NCBI GenBank assembly: GCA_026120185.1
Contig: JANUWF010002353.1
Location: 930,001-994,000 of the forward strand
Source: Voacanga thouarsii
Taxonomy: Eukaryota > Streptophyta > Magnoliopsida > Gentianales > Apocynaceae
Direction of reading: 5' to 3'
DNA length: 64,000 nucleotides
Position 1 is the stretch's first letter. Each line of letters starts with the position of its first letter. The position numbers were made by a program, and so were the translations under genes. This document shows, in pieces, positions 1 to 12,843 of the stretch. The notes below the pieces were generated by a model that was not told the origin of the DNA, did no database searches, and saw nothing but the letters and a program-made list of their open reading frames with translations.

Positions 1-790
1 TTGACCTCATTTATATATTTAATGAAGTTCAAATCTCTTAAGCCACTTTTTAATCATAACATTAGTATAGCAAAGCCCATGTGAATATTAGGTTGTTCTT
101 GCTCAGAGGAAGCAGTGATCTCTACATTTGGAAAAAGTTAGGGTTGGCATTTGACAACTTTCTATAAAGATGGAAAAGTTTCTTGAAAAGTAGAAATCTT
201 AATAGACAAAAAGATTATATAGTATTAAAAGCAAGGCATAATTTGAGTTTTTTAATGATAGAATTAACTTAGAGGAAATTGTGATTAGACATATATAATC
301 ACTTTAAAAGATTCCCTTCCTCTTCCTCTTAGTCTTTCCTAAGCAGGATTGGTTAGTAACTGATATATCTATTCAAGAATTATGAATAATTACTAAATCA
401 CGTAAAATTCTTTTTCATTATTTTTAAAAATACATATAAAAACAAATTTCATTTACATCAAACCAAATGTCGATCAAAACAAGAAAAGTATTCAAAATGT
501 TGGAGAATTAATCGTTTGTAATTTTATGTTAATTAGACCCATAATTGCTTGTAGAGGCAGGACCACTCTGGGGAAACTAGCAAACTTAGGTCCACCCAAA
601 GCCCATTGGGCACAGCAGGCGTGATGGGGCGTGGGTCTCATTTGCTTGAGGCTTACTAGTTAATTATGAGTTTGATTATCTATTTCAAGTACAAATCATT
701 GATGTTTTAACACATGCATTCGTAGCCTTTGATATGATTTGTTTTGTTTCCCATGAAGCCCTGTTCCTGTCAGATTTTCCCATCATATAC

Positions 791-828
<38 letters not shown>

Positions 829-3800
829 TATATAGATAAATTACAATATAATCTTTTAACAATTTAAGAGAAAGAAAATTTGAATACTTTGAACTTAAAT
901 AAGAACCCAATTTCTACAATCTTTTCAAACCATTGAAGCAACCCGTGAGGATTATATATACATATATATATATATTTATATATATATCTATATGATGGAA
1001 ACGAGGGCCATTAGTTTCATATATATTTGTCAAAATTTTCTTGCCTCTGCAACTTCTGGTTGAGAGAGAGAAAAAGGTTGATGGAATCCATATAACAACG
1101 TTGCATGATAGTACTAATATTTCTCATAATTATTACAACTAGGTTAGACAACGGTAGTACTTAGTGGGGCTATATCTTGTTCAGCTTTGTATTTTTTTAG
1201 CAGTTGGAGTACTTACTCTATCGAATATTTTAAGAATAAAATAATTAAATTATCCTAAATAATTATATTAGTGTAATTTAGTACTAAATGTATTTGAAGA
1301 AAATAATTTTTTTTGGATTGCGATGTTTTGCATAACTTGTCGTTGGTGTTCTATAAAAGTTTCCTTCTTGGCAAATCAATCGACCAAGAAAGGAGAGAAT
1401 TTGCCAAATGAAAGTAAAAGTACTTCATTTGAGTTACTAGTGATCAAACTATGGGATTTGTTTTTGATGGTTTAAGTATTTTTAGGTAAGGTAAATCTAA
1501 TTTGTATTTGATTCGATAAAGATGAAGTTCATACGATATTACTATCGTGATTAATGACCACGTTAGAAGTCTAAATATGAAAAATAGATGATATATAAAT
1601 ATTTATTAATAAATTAAGATATCTTGTACGAAAATATAAATTGTATTTCTCGACTTGTAAGGTAAGTGAGAAGAATAATTTCGCATGCTTGAGTTGATAG
1701 ATTTAATGATAAAAAGATTGTATTAAATTTCAATTAATAAAACTCGTTCACTTGTCATCTTCATATCATTTGCAGAGTATTCCCCTCCTCCAGTTCTTCC
1801 CCTAGACAGGTTCCCAAAGCAAAGTTACACATGATTAAGTATCACGGAAGCATCAAGGAATTTCTTGAAATTCTTTATGGTTTGATCTATCACTTTCAAA
1901 GCTTTTCTAAACCATGATAATGAAACAAAACAATGTTGTTAGCTATATATTATTGAACTTTTGAATCATTTTGCACTCCCTTCCACCTCCCCCCTATAAC
2001 ATAAGAACTAGTAGTACATCATTAGTCAATTCAAGAATTTCCTTAGCAAATTATCACTGAATTTGTTTTGGAATTGAATTAAACCTTTCTTTTTTTTTAT
2101 AAGCCTTTAAATTTATAGAGAGTTATAGTGTTACTCAATTCGTTTATATTTGAATGTTCTGATTTGACATAAATTATAATAGAAATGCATACCAATATGA
2201 AAATATAGATATCAAATTTATGATTTCTATTTTATTTATTTTTAATATATATATATATATATATGGTCCCTAGCTATATACCATATCCTGAAGCATACTG
2301 CGAGGAATGATTTGGTGTGAGTGCCCACATTGATAAGTTTGGTATGCAGTCTCAATCATCATCCATCATCAACATAGATTTTCACTCTTTCTTTGACTCC
2401 ACAGCAAAAATTAATTCATTTGTCCCATGGCTCCACTACCAACCTTGCAGAAATTAGAAATACAAGGAATGATGCTGATCCATAATCCATTTATGCTGTG
2501 CACCCTTTCACACTAGATCGTCTCTCCTGGGGACAAACCCAACCGTGTATTTCGGAATAACTTCAACGTCCAGCAAGATCACAGCCTTTCAAAGGGTTGA
2601 CTGGACATTTCCACTTTGACCAGCTGGTCATCATCAACCGAAACCAAAGTTCACCTTGCACCCTGAAGATTTTCATTGCTCTTAATGCATTATGTTCTCT
2701 TTCAAGAAAATTTTTATTCTATTTTCTAAGTGAGAAACACACGTGACAGGGGATATTTATGACAAGTGATTCATTAACTGCGCTAAGGATAGTGTTTATT
2801 AGAATTTTTTGATTTGAGAGATTATAAAAATTGAATTCTTATCGAGAGTTTGATGTTCGAATATCTTCCTTTTAAATTATTGATAATTAAATTATAATTT
2901 ACGTTTCTCATCAATGTGCTATCCACACTCAAATATGTGTTACATATTTTTTAAATTATACAATAAGCAAGAGAGGAAGGAGCATAGAATAGATACCTAC
3001 AGCTGGAAATCGTACGAGGACAATGAGGTAAATGAGATGATGAGATTCCATTATTCCTTGTGTTGTGAGGAGGACCAAAGGCCACAGTATATATAGTAAT
3101 AGCAAAAGAAAAAGATTGTACTGACAAAATCAATAAACAAAAGGGTGGAAAGAAAATGAGAAGCTATTCACTACTTTATATGACCTGGATTACACAAATC
3201 TTGATCCATACACCGAGTCTGATGTAGCAAAGTAAGTTGCTCAGAAGACATCTTTTGCATGGATGGGGTACATCCTGCCAACATTATCAATGTCTAAGAT
3301 TAGAGGTTTGATTTAATGGGACAAGGTGATGAACAGTGAAACTCATGGAAGGTAATGGACCTCAGTTGCATAATTGCTCTTCTCAAAAGAATTGTTTGGT
3401 TAGTTGGCACTGAGAAAAATGAGTGTGCAACAGCTAAATAGAGGTCTGTAAGAATAGTTGGCAAATGTGTCAGTTAAAAAAGAAGAAAGATTGCAAGCAA
3501 TCTTGGGCTTCAAGAGAGGAACCTCTCCAATCTTTCAGTATAAAAATACTGTTGCTTACAATTTTTTAAAATATGCTTTTTAATATTGTAATCTTAAGTA
3601 AAGGAGAGGAAACTACAAGGAGTAAAGTGTGGGGGGAAGGGAAAGATTAGGTTCTGTAATAATTTAACTGCAAGGAGCAGTTGGCAGTAGTTTGTCTTTT
3701 AAAATCATACATGTCACCTGTTAGCTTGGGCAGGTAAAGTTCGGGCTCTTTTATCTCTCAACTCTTTATATGCTGTCAGGTGTAGTGCTCTAAATTGTCA

Positions 3801-4480
3801 TTGAACTCTAGAGTCTAGAGGGTGGAACTTGATGCTTCCTTTGCTGATTCTGCAAGTACCCAGTTGGTGAATTGGTCTTTCTTGTAGAATTTAAGCAAGC
3901 ATTGATGCTCTCAAGGGGTACCATCAAGTGCCAAATTTTGGGGGACTGTTCTGATACCCCTGCAGATTTTATGTTTCTCCATAATCCAAAGTAGAATTTG
4001 GTGCTTTTTGGTCATTTTTAGCTAGCTATCTGAGAATATTTTAAAAGGGCCTCTGCAACTATTCTGTTCAAGGATTCTTGTGGGGTTTCTTCAGTCTGAT
4101 TCAAAGCTTCAAGTTCAATAACTGGTATATATCCCAAATAGGACCCTTTTTCAGGCCATTTTCCTTCCTTATTCAGTACTTTGGGCTTGGGGTGATCCTC
4201 ATTGTTTTTGAATCAATTGAAGATACTTAAGTCTTCTTTGTATCAAATTAGTGTTTAATTAATTGCAGGATGTGAACATTAGATTTCTGCTTGTCTACTT
4301 AGGAAAGAGAAAAAAGGGAATCTGCTTTCTTTTCATTAGTCTGGTGAGCTGTTACTTAGCCGACGCCTTTCACTTCTTCATTGTCTACTTTATACTCTGA
4401 AAGTTTCATACTTTCTTGTCTCCGTGAATTACTTTTTCCTCATTAGAGTAGACTTGATCCTAGGGTTCTTGAAAAGAAGA
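1..4480. other. Intergenic DNA upstream of the bHLH74-like gene
   Basis: I see no supportable gene here. The stretch is AT-rich with scattered poly-A/T runs and two AT microsatellites. The short open frames near 2914-3133 show no family signature. The last kilobase is less AT-rich and probably contains the promoter and first leader exon of the bHLH gene. That is inferred from position and from the donor-like site at 4482. Confidence 0.6.
789..829. repeat. AT dinucleotide microsatellite
   Basis: A run of alternating A and T about 40 bp long with one G interruption. A similar, more broken run lies at about 951-992. Confidence 0.85.
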
Positions 4481-4481
4481 G

Positions 4482-4781
4482 GTAAGTAGCTGGCGCTCTG
4501 TAGATTTTATGCCTGGTACATTGGATTTCTCCTTTTCCTTTGCGTCTGTAGAGTTCTCAAATGAGGGATTTTCTTTTGCTTTAACCTTCCCAGTCACATA
4601 AAGCTGCCAGTTTTATTTGTTCCTTGTTGATTCCTGCAAGAAATTACCAGTCATTTTTGGTCAAACGCACTTTGCCTTTACTTCTGTGGTTCCTTTTTCT
4701 TAAATACAACTACCGAGTTTTGGTTTTGGGTTAACCGTTGATTTGGGAAGCCTTTCTAAAGGTGCATTGATTGAACTCCAG
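4482..4781 (+). other. Probable 5'-leader intron of the bHLH74-like gene
   Basis: A strong donor (AG|GTAAGT) lies at 4481/4482 and a CAG acceptor ends at 4781, 41 bp before the start codon. The interval contains a 30-codon upstream ORF beginning at about 4510, which splicing would remove. This is read from splice-site strings only and has no transcript support. Confidence 0.45.
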
Positions 4782-4822
4782 GAGTTTTGGGGATTTTTAT
4801 CTGGTTTTTGGGTATTTGAACC

Positions 4823-7244
4823 ATGGCTACAGAGGATAATGTTGATGTGGGATTTCAGCCCAACGGTGGTAATAGTATTTTGAATTGCCCTTCTTCTGGA
4901 ATGGATACAAATTCAATATCTGACAAAGTAGCAGGAGTGGCAATGTGCTCGGACTCCATGTTCAAGACTTCTTCAGCAGGGGTAGAAGCTTTCTATGGTT
5001 CTGGTTGGGACCCACTTATTTCCCTGAATCCTGGTGAGAATTATGGTGGCTCTTCCGTTGTTCCTCAAAACGAATTTGCAAATTCACATTACCCAGTTGT
5101 ACTAGGAAATCAGTCCGTGGGCAGCTCTTCCCACCTTGTTCATTATCCATCTGATTCAGGTCTTGTTGATATGGTGCCAAAGATTCCATGTTTTGGAAGC
5201 GGAAGCTTCTCAGAAATGGTCAGTTCTTTTGGACTTCCAGATTGTGGCCAGGTTACAGAAGCAGGCAGTCATTTGAATGGTACCTCAAACAAGGGGATTC
5301 CCTATCATGAGGATTGTCAGAATTCAGGAGGACCTTTAGGTAGTTCATCAAATGGAAAGAAGAAAAGAAAAGCATCAGACTTTCCTTCTCCATTGCATCC
5401 CAAGAAGGTATTTCCATGAAATATTTCTCTTTTTGTTTATAAACTTAGGTGTATTTTCAAAGTTGCAGCAACGCTGTATTGCTATTGTCCCATAAAAATG
5501 CTCCAGCGAGTGACATAATATTTCGTTTACTAAGAATGATGAAGGAGAACTGCAGAAGGATCTCTCTGGAAACAGTTCAGAATGTTCAAAAGAGCAAGAT
5601 GAAATGAAACAAAAAATGGAGCAAAACAATAGCACCAATTTGCGCAGTAAGCAAGCTGGTAAACAGATAAAGGATAATTCCAACAATGGAGAACCTCCTA
5701 AAGAAGCTTACATTCATGTAAGGGCCAAGAGGGGCCAAGCAACCAATAGTCACAGTCTAGCTGAAAGGGTAAGACTGCTATATCCAATGTTGTGACAGGA
5801 AAATTTATGGTTGCAGGATTATAAATGGCCTCTGAATTGTTTCTGGTTTGCAGGTTAGAAGAGAAAGGATTAGTGAGAGGATGAGATTGCTTCAAGAACT
5901 TGTTCCTGGCTGCAATAAGGTCAGCCCTCTTTGGTCCTTTTTAGGTGATAGAATGATTCTGCATCTTTGATAACATTTTACTAAATGGCAATTTTATTAT
6001 CTTAAGATTACTGGCAAGGCAGTGATGCTTGATGAGATTATCAATTATGTGCAATCCCTGCAACAGCAAGTGGAGGTATGCCTTCTGAAACTAGTGCAGA
6101 TGCTGTTGGTTCTTGAATATAGAACATATTGGAGAGATTGATCTTTCAAGAATACTTATCGTGACTAGACTTGACCAATTGGTTCCCTTCGGTAGTTGTG
6201 TGGCTCTGTCTGTGTGTGTGTGTGGCGGGGGGCAGGGGGGGGGGGGGCTCTAGAATGTTAGGATACTTTAGAACTGTCGTGATCTGCGTTTTTATCCTCT
6301 TTTTATCAGAACTAGCTAGCCATTCAAGGATGTTTACTTGGAACTTAAAGACATTGATTGGTCTAAATTTCTTTTCTGATCTTTCTCTAAATATACGTTT
6401 TGCATCACCCAAGCCTAGATATCTGACTAAAGTGTATATGATACATTAGTTCCTTTAGATTTGCTCGGGAAGTTATTCATTATGCATACTAGACTTTGGA
6501 ATTGCTTTCAAACTAGTAGTATGCACGATGATTACAGCTATGCAAATTAATTTTCGGTTTGTATGTTTGTTTGATCAAGTGGTATGACAATATTCAATTG
6601 TCGCTGCAGTAGCTATCTTACTAATGTTATCTTCATTTTATTGCAGTTTTTGTCTATGAAACTAGCAACTGTGAATCCCGAACTTAACATTGATCTGGAC
6701 CAGATCTTTTCAAAAGATGTAAGTAAATATCAACTCAATCTTTGGCTGCTTGAAAGTTGAAAATACCCCAACGATGAACTTCATCTTCTTTTGCCTTCTG
6801 TAGATTCTTCATGCTTCACGAAGTAGCAATGCAGCTACTCTTGGTATTGGACCAACATTGAACTCCTCCCATGCGTTCCCAGGGTTTCCACCTGGAACTT
6901 TCCCTGGTATCCCAGGTGCAACACCACCATTTCATCCCTTGCCTCAGGTAACATGAATTCCTCATCTGATATTCAGATTTCTTTCTCAGAAATGATAAAA
7001 AAGAATAGAATGACATACGACATTGTTTCTGCAGGCAATATGGGACACTGAGCTCCAAAACATTTTCCCCACGGGTTTTGATTCTGATCCCTCTGCCAAC
7101 AACCTAGGACCAAATGGTAATTGCATTGAACTATCATGCTAGAAAACATTACATGTCTTTCATTTCCACTGCTCTTTGCTTTCCTCTAAGCATTTTATAA
7201 TTAGTTGATCAAATCTAGCAGGGCGTTCAAAATTGGAGCTATAG
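4823..7244 (+). CDS. bHLH74: bHLH transcription factor, bHLH74-like
   Basis: The product is a nuclear DNA-binding regulator of about 424 residues. I assign eight coding exons: 4823-5407, 5535-5768, 5854-5919, 6007-6075, 6647-6718, 6804-6947, 7035-7116 and 7222-7244. All introns are GT-AG and phases match throughout. The start ATG sits in ACCATGG. The first ~195 residues are Ser/Gly-rich and end in a basic KKKRK cluster, a likely nuclear signal. The basic region begins near residue 258 and keeps His268, Glu272 and Arg276, the H-E-R set of E-box/G-box binders. The two helices run through [20 protein letters not shown], followed by a QQQVEFLSMKL zipper-like tail. The C-terminal ending (PNGR..LEL) and the ITGK/NPE wording match Arabidopsis bHLH74 better than bHLH49 from memory. 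Known relatives in this subfamily (CIB, BEE, bHLH49/74) act in growth and light responses. The exact role of this copy is inferred. Confidence 0.93.
6210..6247 (+). repeat. GT repeat followed by poly-G tract inside intron 4
   Basis: A short GT run leads into GGCGGGGGGCAG and then a run of about 13 G within intron 4 of the bHLH74-like gene. The G tracts could in principle form a quadruplex on the sense strand. Confidence 0.8.
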
Positions 7245-10162
7245 AGAGTTCTCGGAAAAGAGTGAAGATTAACGATAACAACGATGATTGACTGCAGATT
7301 TCATAATAGTGAAGAAGAAGAAAATAGCTAAAGTTATATGGTTCACTTTGAGTGATGTATAGGTACCTCCTCAGCTCCTGACTTCTTTTCCTTCGAGTTT
7401 TAGAAGAAGAGAATGACTTGTTAGCTTTACAAAACAGTGTACATTAACAGCCAGAGTGTTTGATTGGTGAAGATGATTGTTTCCATTGGAGTTCTTGTAG
7501 AGAGTCCTACTACAATTTATATGTAGCTTTCTTTAGATTTCAAGAGGAAAATATTTTGTTCATGGCATTGAACTGGAAGATACAGTGGGGTGAGATGTAT
7601 TGCTATTGACTGTTCTTGAATATCTTAGACAGACTTCACAACTTTTCTTTTTCAGATGGCAAGTGTATTTTTGATCTCCAGAAACGAAACTAAAAAACAG
7701 AGGCCCAAATAGTATCTATCTGCAAAGTTTGGACTGAAGATAAAAATTAAACAACCCAGTGGGCCAGATTAAAGAGCTCATGGGCCTGCACCCCGAAACG
7801 CCGCTACCTTCTTTACATATCCCACGACCAGACCACCCCCCTCTGAAGAAGGAAAAAAAAAAGTTGTATTCCTCAAGAAGTGCTATCTTTTTTTCTTTTT
7901 TTTTTTTTAAAGTAGTGCCATCTAACCTAGGAGTTATTGTTATTTTGGTAATAATAGAATTGATGAAATATTTGATAGTAATTTAAGAATTTGAATGTTG
8001 AATTTTTGAAGGATAAAATGAAAAAAACAGACGAGGTGTTACTGGCACCGGTTGTTCCAAATAATTAAGAAGATATTGATATGAACTTGATTTTTTTTTT
8101 TTTGAATTTATTTAAAAATTTTTGAATTTTTTCAATTGATTATGATACAAAATTCAACTTTTGAGGGGTGGCAAATGTCAAATTCATCGGTCACATGATG
8201 CACTCTGCATGATTTATAAATTATGAGACTTTATCTTTTAAAAATAAAATATAATAATTATAATGTGTGATATGTAATAATATAATAAGTAAAAAAGACA
8301 AGTTGTACCACCCCATACTTCTCTCCCTATATCTCATATTCACTCATTTTAGGGCATCATTTCAGGCTAGGAAGGCTGTGCAAAATTCTCTTTTCAAAAT
8401 AATGTAAGATACTTCAGAATTTGAATCAAATGGCAGGAAATGGATAGACCATAAGGAGCCCACCCTTTGAAATTACAAAAAGCTGTGGCCCAATCCAAAT
8501 GATACCATTTGCCTGAATCATAAGATCATACCAAGCAGCAATGCATGTGACCTTGCCCCCGTGCACTGATATTGTATGACCCGGTGGGGTGCTGCCCTCA
8601 TCTTATCGCGTATAAAAAATAATATTTCTTCGAATGTTTTATTTTAACTTGACATATTACTTGTATTGAAAGATCGAAGATCATAGTTAAGGGGGGGAGG
8701 GGAGGGGGTGGAAGTTGCTTCAACTCTATCTTCTAAAGAAGCTTAAAAATGCAGGCATGGCACTTCAATATGGCCGGCTGGTATTGAAAGATTCAGTAGA
8801 GAAAACGGCCAAGTCTGACTTTTCAAAACTTTCACTTTTGAGTCTTGTAAAGAAGTGCACATGTAGCAGGTTTCCTCCAGACAAAATTTTCATTTTCTGA
8901 AAGGAATATATAAGCAGCTGGACCCATTTAGAGGCCGTTCATTATGCTTGACAAGTATGGCTGTGTTGTTAGTTTTAGCTGTTTCTAAGGGCACAGTTTC
9001 CAGACAAACATCACATGTCCATTTATAATAGGATTTGTTTCACAAAATCTGCTAAACAAATACATTAGGACCAGTACTTAAACAACAACTTGTTTGCTGG
9101 ACCATAGCCCATAAATAGTTAGGTATACACCCAAGATGCAATGTTATTTCACTCACTGACCAGAGTTTTCTCTTTCTCAATGAGTGTCTCTCATTTAAGT
9201 TCTTAGCTGCCAAAGAAGGATGGAACCTTTAATATGTGAAGTACTGTTCTAGAAACAATTGTCGGTTATGCACATTTTAGGAGCCTTAAATGAACTTAAG
9301 GCTAGCAGATGTGGGAGATAGGACAACTTGTACACACAGGCTCTACTCTCATGGGAAACTAAGGGATCCCAAGACCATCATTTTTAAATGCACAGTCAGT
9401 GTAAGAATTTTGGTAAATCCACTCCTGGGGACTCTGAAAATGAGTTCAGAGTCGGGAGTTTAGAGATCAGTAGATTGGACATTTGCATCTTTTCACAGAA
9501 ATCTGCCAACTTCAAGGACTGCAATCACCAATGGCAAAAGAAATATGCCATGTGAAGAAGAATAAAGAAGCTTTAACAAGAGAGTAAGTTGAAAAAAATA
9601 TACACCATTTCCAGCTATAGTATCTCAAAAGTACAATTTTTCCTTGTCTGGAAATAAATTTCCCTCTCATCCAGAATTTCCAAATGTAATTGATGAACAT
9701 TATTATGGAGACATGAAGAAGCAACCTGCACCTCCTATTTCACTGTGACTAAACTTCGTGTTTCATTTTTTTTTTTTTAAATCGATGAATTCTTCTTACA
9801 AAAGAATATACCAAAAAACAAAAAAAACAAAAAACAAAAGAATCCATAAACAGAAATGATGAAACAGAAAAAGAAAACCTAAGATATATAGTAATGAACA
9901 TCACCATTTTGTAATGGATCTTTTGCTGCTGAGGCAATGGCTTCTATCAGTCTTCTGGAGGCAACTCTCCTACACAGAGCATGAAGCATTGATGGGTATC
10001 ACGTGTCTGGAAGGTGGAGGAGAGACGAGAAGCACTCTCAGTCACTCCATAATTTTGAAACAGCCCTTCCATTTCCATGATGAATTAACTTCATCATCCA
10101 GCATTTAGTCCTGATGCCTGATCGATTACTCTCACAAATATATGAAGTATGGCTATTTTTAT
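7245..10162. other. Intergenic region between convergent bHLH74-like and CSLC12-like genes
   Basis: The left part should hold the 3' UTR of the bHLH gene (+), and the right part, from about 9900, the 3' UTR of the CSLC gene (-). The middle has poly-T runs, a short G-rich stretch near 8690-8710 and AT-rich DNA. I see no further coding region. The short frames here lack codon continuity or family motifs. Confidence 0.6.
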
Positions 10163-12843
10163 TTAGTCAACCTGCTCACCGATCAAGTCCAGTCCAACAA
10201 GCAGGAATGATATCCCCTGAAAGAGTAAGAAGTAAAAATGGATTCCCTGGGCAGACAAAAGGCTTCTTACTGAAGCTGTCAACAGAAGAAAAGCAAGTGC
10301 CAACTCTTTCGTGTATATCCTATTGTGCTTCTTCTTCTTTTTCTTCCTGAGAGCCTGCTGTTCTTGCTTCTTAATTTCCTCTCTCATTTCTTCCAAATCG
10401 GGCGCCGATGATCCCCTTTGGTGCTTTTGTTCTTTCTCAACCAGGGAGGCAAGATCACCCTCAGATGAACGTCCAGACTTTTTGGTGACAACCCATTCAT
10501 ATGCACTTCCAAGTTGGAAGAGGCCCGAAATCATGGCATTGAACTTGGTAACTGACATGGTGTTTTCAAAGAGAAGATAAGGTACGATAAAGGGGAATGA
10601 TTTTGGGGCTGGTAATATATTGAGAAATGACATGGTGGCAGGGACGTAACATACAACCCATGATGGAAGTGTTGCCTCTGGAACAAACATTGTCATTGGC
10701 AGAATAATGCAAAAGAGGGTGAATGAATAAAATGGTAAGATCAATTTTCTCAATAGGAAGAAAAGAAAAATCAAATTGGCTTTCTTCCAAATGCTAATCT
10801 GCATTACCCAAATATTAGAAGAAAGGTGTCAGTCAGCAAATCAAGGCCAAATTACAATCAAAGCTGCAATGTAAGAGGGAATAAAAGAACAGTAGATACC
10901 TTTGCTCGAACTATATCTGGCAAACAGAGACGGAACAACTGCATAGGCCCAGAATGCCATCTGTGCTGCTGCTTCCGATAAGCTTCATAAGATTCCGGGA
11001 GTTCACATTGACACTGGGAAGTTGAGAAGGACATATTCAGTTTACAGATAACTGCTCAAAATAAGTATGCAACCAAGGCAGGCTGCAAAAAGTAAACTAC
11101 CTCCACATCATTAAGGAAGATGAATTTCCATCCATGCAGATGAGCACGGACAGCAATGTCCATGTCCTCTACTGTAGTTCTCTCCAACCAGCCACCTGAT
11201 TCTTCCAATGCCTTTATCCTCCAAACACCAGCAGTCCCATTGAACCCAAAAAAATTTAGGAAAATTCCATTCACCTGCTGCTCCACTTCAAAATGAAAAG
11301 CTAAATTAATGAGCTGCAACCGTGTTAGTAGATTTTCATCCTTGTTTACAAAAGACCACCTTGCTTGAACCAAACCTAGTTCCTCATTATCCTACAATTC
11401 AGAGACAAAAAAGGAAATGTTGGCATGGATAATCACACAAGATACTGACATACACAATAAAAACACTAGAAAAAACAACGAGAGGTTGATTGCACAAATA
11501 GAATATCGTATGCAATGCTTAGGTAATGAGACTAATAAAATTACAATACAATACCAGTTCAAATAAACTCAGAGAAATAAGCACCATCAGTAAAAGTGAT
11601 GCAAGATACCTTGAAATGGGGAACCGTTCTTTTGAGAAAATCAGGTGTCGGCTGAAAATCAGCATCAAATATGGCAACAAATTCATAGTCTTTAACATAG
11701 CTGCAGTTCATGGCAGACTTAAGATTGCCAGCCTTATACCCTTCTCTAATTACTCTGTGTCTGTACACTATGTTGGCACCTTCCTGCTGCCACTTGAGAA
11801 CTTCCTCTTTAATCATCGATTGTGTAGTCGGATCATCTGAATCATCAAGAATTTGGATTAACATGTTCGACTTGGGCCAATCCAGGTTGCAAACTGCAGC
11901 CATAGATTGCTGATAAACCTGTTGAAATCACCAGAATCTCAAAACTAAGCCGATATAAAATCACCGCTTGACGAACAGTGAAAATACAATAATCACCGAC
12001 AGAATTCAAAAACTTTCAAAAAATTACACTAATTCCGGAAAACCTGAAAAAGGGTAAAAAGAAAAATACCTCCTTTTCGTTGCACATGGGGATCTGAACT
12101 AAAACCATAGGAAAATAACCACCACTATCACCAGACTCCAGATCCACAGAACCCTGTTTAGCAATTGGCTTGATCTTCCTTAACCGGATCCAGAAGCAAC
12201 CCAAGCACAGGAGTAGCCTGTCAAAACTCTGGACGAGAAACAACCAGATACACGCATTTGCCAAAAACTGGAGAGGGGGAGCTAGATACTCCACCCTAAT
12301 CATCACCCATTTCGAGTAAAACCAATCAAACACGCCCTTAACAGACAATGGGTTAGTCAATGTGTAAAGATACTGTAATTGAAGATCTGGGGTGCCAAAG
12401 TGCCAACCCTTATAATAGGCAGCTATCTCAAACCCAAGTAAGAGTATCGATAACCAAAGAAACACCTTTATACACGAGTAAAACCGTGTCTTGATTGTGG
12501 GGTTCTCGGAAGCTATATTGTCGGTGGAGTCAGTCCGACCGGAGGAAACACGGCGGCGAACGAGTGAGGCAACGCTGAACAATGCAGAAGCTATAGATGT
12601 TAGGCAACCAGCTGCCTTGTGGGCCTTGAGAAGAAGGACCCAAGTAAGCTGCTTGGCATTCTTGTTCCGGCCCTTTTCATGCCGGAGATGGCGCATTGAT
12701 AAGTCACGTTCTGGGTAGAGAAAATCTTCCTCCGAAGGACCTTCAAGTTCCACCATGGACCAGTTATTTGGGTTCTCCATTTTCACTACCACAGGGGTTC
12801 CCCTGTGTTTTTCTTTGGCCCACCAGTCAAACGATGGTGCCAT
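10163..12843 (-). CDS. CSLC12: Cellulose synthase-like C, CSLC12-type xyloglucan glucan synthase
   Basis: This GT2 glycosyltransferase of the Golgi membrane makes the beta-1,4-glucan backbone of xyloglucan from UDP-glucose (family knowledge). Five coding exons, in gene order: 12843-12070, 11918-11610, 11391-11101, 11013-10900 and 10798-10163. They give about 707 residues, close to the ~700 of Arabidopsis CSLC12. All catalytic parts are present: DDSDD at 283-287, DAD at 343-345, TVED near 434-437 and QQHRW at 473-477. Hydrophobic segments lie near 122-145 and 190-217, with several more in the last 210 residues. The N-terminal wording ([19 protein letters not shown]) and the end [10 protein letters not shown] are those of CSLC12-type proteins. 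The start at 12843 is the first in-frame ATG. The frame stays open further upstream but contains no earlier ATG. The gene appears intact. Confidence 0.95.

Noticed and set aside
2914..3133. Overlapping short open frames on both strands
   Set aside because: About 60 codons each, no family signature and no neighbouring exon.
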